A stretch of 64,000 nt of DNA from Talinum fruticosum (lineage: Eukaryota; Streptophyta; Magnoliopsida; Caryophyllales; Talinaceae). Positions 55,985 through 64,000 of this stretch are shown in pieces; position 1 is the stretch's first letter; every line of letters starts with the position of its first letter. A model generated the notes under the pieces. It had not been told where the DNA came from and did no database searches. It saw nothing but the letters and a program-made list of their open reading frames with translations. A program made the position numbers and the translations under genes. Location: NCBI GenBank assembly GCA_021018815.1, contig JAITYX010000007.1, forward strand, positions 5,457,001-5,521,000. The letters run 5' to 3'.

Positions 55985-57396
55985 ATGAAAAACATGTATC
56001 TTCGAACAATAAAAATAAAACGCACAAGTAATAAAAGGCGCATCGGGTCTTCAAATTATGCAGATGATATCTTTCCCATTGAATTAAACAGAGTGTTGAC
56101 AAGCTAAATCTCTCATCTACAAGTCAAGATTATGAACACTAATAAAGTAAAGACAATTAATGTAATAAGAGGGGCTCACTCACGTGAGCATGATTTAGCT
56201 AGTCTTGTTTGATTTTGACAGAGAAAACCTAGCTTGGACAAGGAAAAACCCGTAAATTAATTAAATCGAAGAGTTAGATTCACACAAAGATCATACCTTA
56301 AATGATAACACATTAGATTATTACACGAAAAGTTTTGATAGCTAAATTCTTTTACAAATTGTTGCTAGGAAACTCGACAAATAAATCATCTACTTAAATC
56401 ATTTAACGAGTTAGATATCAAAGTGAGGGATTCAAGCAGATTCCATCATTTTAGAGATGGGCATTATTCTTGTGGGGATTATTGGTGACTGGTCAGCGGA
56501 TTCTTGAACCTAGAAAAACAGCTCCTACTCCCGATATAATTACCGGATAACAAGCTCCTTCTCTAAGTATGATTATTGGAAAAGGGGTGCTTATTTTAGC
56601 CATTGGTTACATAGACCGAAAAGTTTTAAACTTGATATGCTACTGATAGCCTGGATAAGAATACTATACTAGACTAAAGATTACATGCACCAACCATTTA
56701 CTAAAGCAAATAATATCATTTTTAGAAATCGGGCATTTGAGAAGCTAGAAAGGTGCTGGTTTTGAACAAGTTCTTCTACATTTATGTTCCAAAACCGGGT
56801 GTACGAGCACAAGAGTAGAGATTAGACCGCATCAATATGTGACATTCTTTGAAACTGCTAAAAAAAGAGCTTTCTTTGTTCCATTTACTGGAATTATTCA
56901 CGGCAGTAGATCAATCTAAAGAATGAAACTTGATTCTCAAGTTCGTAGCTATTGTTTTAAACTGTTATCTAATAATCGGTATGTGAAATTTATATTTGGT
57001 GGGAATAATCAGTAGGTAAAACTCGACAAGTTAGAATATGACACAAAGCTCCAAACTAAAGTAATTATAACTATATAGCAAAAAATAACAATGTCAAGCA
57101 AAAGGGGTCAAAGATTTCTTTTGGGGCATTTCCAATTCCTCTTTTAGTAAAAACACACAAAGATAAGTATGGACAACAAATACCAGTAATATTCAACAAA
57201 AGCGTAAGCAAACTCCTCAGAGCCAATAATTTGATCATAAAATCAAAGATCCAACTCAAAACAGAACCGCAAAAGCCTAAATCCAACAATCGCCCAAAAG
57301 GAATAAACATATCCCTAAACTTCAATGAGACAAGAATGAATTAATTATCAACAAGCAACAAAATCAAAAAGAAACAGGAAATTGTTTGGGCATAAA
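55985..57396. other. CACTA interior, unassigned
   Basis: No supported gene. The minus-strand ORF 57071-57325 is unrecognised. Confidence 0.3.
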
Positions 57397-58747
57397 TGAT
57401 GTATATTATATGCCTCCTAACACATGTTTTTGGCTCGTAAATAATATAATTTTATGATTTTTACTTATTTTATTTACTTTTGTAGGAAATAAGCCAAACC
57501 GGACAACTTGCGGAGAATATACCGAAAATGATGATGATTTCGACAAATCAAGATTCAAAGATCCATATTCAATTTTTCGTAGCCATGTTGGACCATTCGC
57601 AAGCCCATGTGAACGTTCGGTAAGAGTTTCGAAAGTTTGAAGTAAAGTTTCGAGTCACCACACTCAAAGTTCAAGTATTTGTGGCATTCCGAGACCCAAG
57701 AAGAACCTCTTGAGGACCCTTCAGAGCAATCACGAGCCGCCAAGATCACCTTGGACTAGTCCCGGTGCCGCCCAACGAAAGTCAAAGCAAGAAAAGGCCA
57801 TTTGGAGGCCCCATAGCCTGCCCACAGGCCATGGCACAACCTGTGGCAGCGCCCACGTTCTGATCCATGGTCGTGGGAGAGGCCATGGTGGCCCTGTTTT
57901 GGGCAATTTTCTATTTTTAGCTAGAGACTTGGCACGAGTCATGCCCGTGCCACTTGGCACGACCGTGTCAAGGCCCCATGACTCATTTTGACTATTTTTA
58001 GGTTATTTAAACCGGTTTTTGGTGACATCTTGGAGGAGGCCTCTTGGAGAGCCCTTGCTTAGGTTTTAGGTATTAGATTAGTTTTATAGTTAGCTAAAAT
58101 GCGATTAGGGAGATTAAGTAAGTTAGGCTAGTGTAGATTTGGGTTGAAGATTGTGAACCATGGAGTCTTGGAACATAAATGGCTAAGCTTTCTTCTTCCT
58201 TCTCTCTTTATTTCTTGCTTTGTTCTTGTTCATTTCGTAAGATTAATGTTAGTTTAGTTAATGTTTTGTTTAAATGTTTGCTATTTTGTTGTTGATTTAT
58301 GCTCATTTGTTTGATTTATGCAACTTATTAGTTTAGTTTTCTCTTTCCTCTCCATGCTTATTTGCTATGTTGCTAGTTTAGACTTTACCTTGAATTTTCT
58401 CATGTTTAGTGAGTAGTTTGGTTAGATTATGTTGTGATTAGCCCTTTGATGGCTAGTTAGTCATGTATTAGGTTTATTTACACCCAATTTATACTTTCAA
58501 AGTTGAGTTTTCACTCATGCCTACTAAGTGTTTGATGAAATGCTTGAAAGAGTTTCATCCATGTTGAGCCACCTTTTTAACCTTAATTTAGTTTTCATTA
58601 CTTAATATTCCTGCATCTTTGATTTGGCCTAGCTTGAGCCGCTCGTATTAAGCTCCAATACTTGAAACCCTACTCCCTGTGGTTCGACACCCTCGAATAC
58701 TCACTCGAGGTCACTTTAATTTGTGAGCCGTGGAAACTGCGACGAAC
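57397..58747 (+). repeat. gypsy LTR, family C, copy 2 (probably solo)
   Basis: TGATGTATATTATATGCCTCCTAACA-type start, TGGCACGACCGTG-type inverted texts near 57840-57970, and CCCTGTGGTTCGACACCC near 58675. It is the plus-strand counterpart of 50795-51961. ATAAA before and GTAAA after may be the target duplication. Minus- and plus-strand ORFs at 57710-57991 are not genes. Confidence 0.55.
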
Positions 58748-59506
58748 GTAAATCCAGAAAGAGAAAGAGAAAGAGAGAGGGTGTGTACCAAAAAGTGGTC
58801 GAGAAGAATGTGGCCGGGGAGAGGAGATAGATCATAGATTGAAGAGAGATGGAGAACGAAGCGTCAATTTTGACAATGCTTCAAAATACGGAACAAATCC
58901 AATACAAACCTAAAATTGCACCGACGAGGAATGAATTGAGAAGGAAGAAGAGCAAGATTGATGAAATGAATGAGTGAATCCGGAAAGAGAGAGTACCAGG
59001 AATCGGAGGCAACATCGGCATACACGAGAACCGGTGACGGAGGAGAAGGACGTCGGTGATGGAGGAGAACGGTGTCGGTGACAGCGGGAAGAACGTCGCC
59101 GACGGAGGGTACGGCCGCTGGTGACGGAGGGGACAAAGGTAGAGACTAGCAGCGGTGAGAGAGTAGAGGGGTGAGGAGGAGTTTTAGGGATTAAGAAAGC
59201 AAACAGGATTGACAGGAGGTCGGCATTCGCTTACTTTCGTTGTAAAACCCGTGTCAAAATTTAGCATCTAATGAAATATCCGACTCTATTAGAATTGGAA
59301 ATGAAAATATGACTCGAAAATTCGATTCTGTTAGCATCGGATATCCGACTAAAAATATGGCGCTAGTCACGTCTCTTTTTTATTTCAATGTAAATAGAGT
59401 ATTTTGAAACATCCGGCGCTAAATGCGTTACAATTAGCGACGGAGTTTTGGATAGTCGGTAAATTCGAACGCTAATAGCGAATTTTTTTGTAGTGCTTTC
59501 ATCCTT
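58748..59506. other. unassigned segment with a second CACTAC-type terminus at 59495
   Basis: A GA-rich start is followed by GACGGAGGAGAA-type repeats at 59035-59130. The end AGCGAATTTTTTTGTAGTG at 59477-59495 has complement CACTACAAAAAAATTCGCT. No partner terminus was found, so this is probably a truncated second element inside the first. Confidence 0.4.
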
Positions 59507-59885
59507 TTTACGTTTGAATCGTTTGTCACAAAAATTTCTAATCATGGCATATTATTGCCACAAGTAGTATACACTTGTGGCACAAGTAATTTTTTGCCAT
59601 AGTAATTTATGCTCGTGCTCGTATTATTACCACATTAGTATCTACTAGTGGCACAAGTAATATTTTGCCACGAGTAATTTATTCTTATGGCCTATTATTG
59701 CCACGGGAATTATTTTTTGTGGCACAAGTACTTTTTTCCATGAAAATTTTTGATCGTGGCATATTTATTATATTATATATATACACTTGTACGGACAAAA
59801 ATTTCCCATGGCAAGACCAAAAATTGCCACAACTTTATGATTCTTGGGGCATAATTCGCGGCATAAGTGATGATTTCTTTTAGCG

Positions 59886-60150
59886 ATTGATAAGCACAAC
59901 TCCTAAGTTAAATGAGTAAAAATAAGATGTCTTAGAAACATTTAGGAAAATAGAAATTAACAATCCTCGCCTAGATACCATCAAGAAAGTACCTTATTAT
60001 GCTAAATTCCTTAAAAAGTTATGCACTAACAAATTTAAATTGAAAGGGAACAAAAAGGTAAGTATGTGGGAGAATGCATCTGCAATTCTCCAAAAGAAAT
60101 TTCCCTCTAAGTGTGAGGACTCAAGAGACTAGATATGTCTAGTGTGGGAA
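59886..60150 (+). pseudogene. Athila-like gag/protease junction, piece 3
   Basis: LETFRKIEIN near 59935 and VPYYAKFLKKLCTNKFKLKG near 59989-60048 match the conserved segment between gag and protease in Athila/Tat elements. A stop follows near 60130 and no protease, RT or integrase appears. Confidence 0.7.
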
Positions 60151-61530
60151 ATCTAATTAAAGGATCCTTTCGTTATAGTTCTGTCAAGCCAAAGACAAGT
60201 AAACAAAGCGCTAGTTGGGAGGCAACCCAACATATTTTAAGGAAGTATCTACTAAATTTTATTTTTTTATTATTTTATTTTACATGCATTAGGGACAATA
60301 CATGAATTAAGTATGGGGAGTGCATCCTGTATTTTAATTTTATGCGTTTAATTTTATCATCTTATTTTTTAAAAATAAAAAACCAAAAGATGTTTTTATA
60401 GTATGTATCTGGTGAAGAAATGTATGAACATGAATATATGCTAAGTTAACTTGCTTAAATTTTACTGTTTTAGTTTTTTCCACTTTTAAAGTAAGAAGTT
60501 TTGAGCATCTTATAATTCGGAGTTGTTGAGTTGATCTTCACATATTTCTTCAATTAGTGACAATCATGATTTTCCATATTCATTTGATCATGTGATATGA
60601 TCGTGACGGACGCAATAAGAGGCCTTAAGTTATTTACCTAGACTACTAAACTTAGCAAAATAACTCATTAAAATTGTGAGTTTTCTTGTCTTGCCTAATA
60701 AAGTTAGAGTATATTGGTTACCAACACAGGTTGGTTCAAGTGGTACGACACTGTTCCTCTTAAACGCCTTGTGAATGGAAAAGACGTGATGGAAAATTTA
60801 ACCCCATTAAGGGCCTTTTATAACTCAAAACATGCCAACAATAAAAAATAAAAAAATATTAGTTTACCAACATAGGTAGGAGTTGGTGGCTCAGCATCAT
60901 TTCCCCTTAAGTTTTGGTCTCATCTTGGGAGAGTTATGCCCTTTTTGACCGATCAAGAACTAGAACCATACTAACGGGAAAAAAATAGAAATAAAGTGTT
61001 AACTCCAGTACTTTTATTTGAGTGAGTGCAAGACAGGGAGTGTTATATTTCTAAGACCTTGTATGGGCCTCGAATATGTGCTCGAATGAAGTTTAGAAAA
61101 AAATTTAAAAAAGAGAAGAAATAAGGTTAAAAAAATTGTAAGACAAGTTTATCAATTTTTAATGAGTTATCTCTGCTAATTCAGTTGTCTTTATATCATA
61201 TTATACCTTAATTTTTCCTCTTTTAAAACTGTTTAGACCTTGATTGGTATGTATGCATGTTTGAATAAGATGGACAATTTTAGTTTTTGTTGCTTAATAA
61301 AAGAGATGTTGTGAGGCTGATGAATAAACTCTCTAATAACTATTGAATGTTTAGTTTTTCACTCGAAGAGAAAAGACTAAATAATTTTAATCAAACTGCT
61401 TTTGAAGCAAAGCATGCCTAGTACATACTCTGTGTTTTATATGTGTCTTTATAAGAAGGCGTAATTTTAGGGCGAGTCTTGGATTTCTTTGCATGAGGAT
61501 GTCCAAAGTCTAAATATGGAGCAACTTGTT
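60151..61530 (+). other. Athila-like 3' untranslated region, pol missing
   Basis: AAAGCGCTAGTTGGGAGGCA then ACCCAAC (60206-60231) is the hairpin-containing text found downstream of Athila coding regions. The GACAATACATGAATTAAGTA and TATGGGGAG text near 60293-60322 also belongs there. Two degenerate repeats (ACCAACACAGGTTGGTTC at 60720, ACCAACATAGGTAGGAGTTG at 60886) follow. Confidence 0.55.
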
Positions 61531-61805
61531 AAGCCATATTTTATACGTATTTAGAGTTGTTATTTAGTTTATAATATATAATCATCTAATAAAGTGGAGA
61601 AGAGAAGAAATGACATCAAAAGTGGGATTTAATTGCCTACAAGATTTCAAGATAATATATGAAGTCAGTCCAAAAATAATAAGTCATAAAATATTTATTT
61701 TTTGAGAATTTATTTTATTTAATCTTATTTTCAAGGGAGTTATCAAGAGAATAACCTAAGTCCGATCTCCATATAACTCCTCTAATTTCAAATTAAAAAG
61801 GGATC
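61531..61805. repeat. dispersed repeat D, copy 2
   Basis: Direct-orientation partner of 44039-44362, lacking a short AT-rich stretch near its left end. Its position after the Athila-like 3' region is where a 3' LTR would begin. Confidence 0.7.
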
Positions 61806-62074
61806 CCCAAACCTTTCGAGTACGTTACAAATTGAAATAACACATATTAGCAAATTTCCTTTTTAGTAGGGTGCTTTTAATGTTTGTGTTTTGTGGTCTG
61901 TGTTATTTCTATAGCGAGTGTTTTGGATTAGAGTGGACTTATATTTGCTCACAATACCAAAATTATTTAAAACAAATATAAAGAAAGAAAAAGTAGTGAA
62001 AAACTGAGTTGTATTTAAATTTTAGGAATTAAGTTAAAGAAGCATTTTCCAAATAGCCATATTGATAATTGATG
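61806..62074. other. short 3' flank of the CHX gene
   Basis: AT-rich; would hold the CHX 3' UTR and polyadenylation signals. Nothing specific recognised. Confidence 0.3.
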
Positions 62075-64000
62075 TTACATCTCCTCGAAAATGTCTATGT
62101 TTCTAGAATCCGATTGTGGTTCGTGTTGTATAACCAATATGGAGAAGCTGAAGTCGAAGAAGCTAGCATGTCGCCTATAATCCCCAACTCGGGATATTCA
62201 CCCCACCCATCACAAAGGCCAAAGACGGCAGAAGATTTGGGGTCATGATGTTTACCCACTATTACTAGATCAACATCCTTTATTGACATGACAACTTGGG
62301 TGGTTTCTCGCTCCATCGAGAGCCACTACTTCTTGGAATGATATTCTCTCGTTTCCATGGCATTTCCGGTGAAATTGCATCATGACATCGTGGTCAAAAC
62401 CCTTGATTTTGTCTTCCTGAGGCTCTTTTAACCATACGACGATGACCGTAACCCTAGGGTGCCCGGCAAGTATCCTGCTATATGCAAGGGCCTCTTGGTC
62501 ATCACTTCCTCCAACAAAGAGTACAGCAATTCGGTACACATCATTGGTGTCTTTGATTCGCATATGGGGCTGAGCACTGGGGCAACAACCTTGAATGGGA
62601 CCCAACCACAAGGCCTCGGTCTATGAACAAACCGACGGAGCAGGGCGCCTTTTCGAGGACCATGGTGTTAACTTCCCGTACAGGTAAAGAAGAGTCTTCA
62701 ATATTCCCTTTGTCACTCCAACGTGCATGGAAAGGCAAAATGACTAGGTTTACCCCCTTGTCATGGGCAAGCTTGCATATGTCGTTGTGCATGATAGCAT
62801 AGGGACAAACCGCCACATAGTGTTGAAGAAAGGTATTGCCTTTGTTCTCGCGCTCAAAGTGCAAAAAGGCATTAACTATACGATTACATCGCGCAAGGTT
62901 TGAACGGAAAGCGGAAGAGGAAGTTACTTGGTCAAGGGGTGCCATGAAGGGCATAGCAGCACGCCTCGTTAGTTGCATGAGTTGGAGGGCAACCACGGAC
63001 AGCGGGTTAGAACGAGTAGGGTGGCACATTTGTAGGAGGTCTATTATTCCGGGTATGCTTTCTTCCTTGTAAATGCAAGCTAATGTGTGGAAAGAGCCAT
63101 TTTCGCAGCTCTCTATCACACTTCGTCGTAGAATAGTTGAATACTTGTTTTGAAGGCGAGTAGAGATACCTTACTAGTGGCAAAAGTAGGCATGTGGGAA
63201 TTAATGAATCAAATAACATTATTCCATACTCTTGTTCTCCCATAATATACTGCAATTATACGATAAAAATTATACGTTAGTGTACATCTACCATTCATTG
63301 ATTGAATGAGATAAGAACTCTAGAGAGGTTAACTAGTTATCTAGCAAACTAGGAGTTATTGGTTAGAAAGAGAACTTACCGCTTTTTCACTCGAAACTCC
63401 AATTACAGCTACATCAATCAAACCTTTACAAGACATGACAAGAGCAAGAGCTATTGAATAAGAAAAAGTAAACTTGCAAATAATTGAGGCAATAAAAGTG
63501 CCAAAGAACTTGCCAGCATGGCCTGCAAGGAGAATAAACACCCCACCGTAGTTTGCTTGTTTAAGAGATCTAAAATTGACCTTCGCTCCATGCAATGCAC
63601 AAAAAGAGGAAAGAAAATTGAAGAGTTGATGCCGTCCAATCTCTCATTCAGATCGAACTTAAAGGCTCTTCCGGTAGGGTAAAAGCAAAGGTGAAGATGA
63701 TATATCTTTCATCGATCAATTCTCCAAGGAACGCCATTACGAGGACTCGACAAAATAATAAGCAAAAGGTGTGTTTGTTTCATACGCCTGCCTTCTGGAG
63801 TTAGACTAACAATGTACATGGTTAGCGGCCCGAAGATGAAGAAGATCGCAAAATAGTAGCCTATGACAATCAAGGGTTTTTCGTTCAATTTGCCTTCTAT
63901 AAATATGGGTAATATAATTTGAGTAATGATAAAAGTCGTTAAAATCATAACGAAGTTGGATATCAAGGCCGCTGCTGCAGCCAATTGACCAAAGTCAGAA
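62075..64000 (-). pseudogene. CHX-family cation/H+ antiporter, partial at window edge, frameshifted
   Basis: CHX proteins are plant endomembrane or plasma-membrane monovalent cation/proton exchangers of the CPA2 group, with about 12 membrane helices and a long cytosolic tail. Read from 64000 downward: helix text VMILTTFIITQIILPIF, TPEGRRMKQTH, FLGELIDERY, GVFILLAGHAGKFFGTF, then the conserved ALALVMSCKGLIDVAVIG. An intron (63379-63250) follows, then the tail with FHTLACIYKEESIPGIIDLL, YRIAVLFVGGSDDQEALAYS and WGEYPELGIIGDMLASS, and a stop at 62077-62075. At least seven single-base frame changes break it (near 63735, 63665, 63595, 63150, 62575, 62305, 62135), yet residues and splice sites are well kept. 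It is either a young pseudogene or a real gene with indel errors. The N-terminal part lies beyond the window. Confidence 0.85.
63250..63379 (-). other. CHX intron
   Basis: On the minus strand the donor is G|GTAAGTTCT (GT at 63379-63378) and the acceptor AATTGCAG|TATATT (AG at 63251-63250). It is 130 bp and lies just after the conserved CKGLIDVAVIG region. Confidence 0.7.

Larger units (their letters stand above)
52767..59885. mobile_element. CACTA element, non-autonomous, 7.1 kb, TSD ATT
   Basis: Starts CACTACAACAAATCACTACT and ends ...AGTGATGATTTCTTTTAGCG, whose complement starts CGCTAAAAGAAATCATCACT. ATT flanks both sides (52764-52766, 59886-59888), and the Athila gag reads across the empty site. 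Both ends carry subterminal GTGGCA/TTGCCAC repeats. No TNPD-type transposase is visible. The interior holds a 370-bp duplicated segment, a family-C LTR and other DNA. Confidence 0.8.

Noticed and set aside
57710..57991. ORFs of 93 and 76 codons
   Set aside because: Overlap each other on opposite strands within a family-C LTR; caused by palindromic GGCCATGG/CACGACCGTG text.
60715..61000. SINE or tRNA-like text (GGTTCAAGTGGTACGAC)
   Set aside because: No B box, no poly-A or T-run end, and two degenerate copies within the Athila-like 3' region; not enough for a SINE or tRNA call.

Overview
This is nuclear DNA from a flowering plant, probably a eudicot. It is a gene-poor, transposon-dense interval. 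The evidence is nested Ty1/copia and Ty3/gypsy LTR retrotransposons, CACTA, MULE and hAT-type DNA elements, many simple repeats, and one plant-type CHX cation/H+ exchanger gene at the right edge. I saw no rRNA, tRNA, CRISPR array, bacterial operon or organellar block. The species cannot be told from the sequence.

Layout. 1-391: terminal part of a CACTA-like element. 866-2766: solo LTR of a gypsy-like family (called A here). 2767-38489: a 35.7 kb nest of one Ty1/copia family with the features of the SIRE/Maximus lineage. It has LTRs of about 1.6 kb (TGAAG...CTTCA), a tRNA-iMet-type primer site, gag-PR-INT-RT-RNaseH, and a third ORF after pol. Element E1 (4433-15337) sits inside the primer-binding site of an older sibling, E2 (2767-4432 plus 15338-21285). 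An inverted 5' end (21286-22877) follows. Then comes a partial element E3 (22880-29212), itself split by an A-family solo LTR, and then E4 (29213-38489), which has only its 3' LTR. 38490-42255: AT-rich sequence with little recognisable. 42256-44040: decayed Mutator-like transposase. 44363-47284: 2.9 kb solo LTR (family B) with a perfect CATCC target duplication. 47285-61530: a deleted Athila-like gypsy element (primer site, gag, 3' UTR, no pol). It is interrupted by a minus-strand solo LTR, a hAT-type MITE (8-bp TSD) and a 7.1 kb CACTA element (TSD ATT). 62075-64000: a CHX gene on the minus strand, broken by at least seven single-base shifts and cut by the window edge.

How it works together. 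Nothing here looks like a working pathway. The copia ORFs, the Athila gag and the MULE are all broken. The most informative signals are the order of nested insertions, a conserved promoter/leader in front of the copia third ORF, and a recurring CGAG-type discrepancy at CG/CHG sites. That discrepancy may be a base-calling artefact, so reading frames in this window should be treated with caution.
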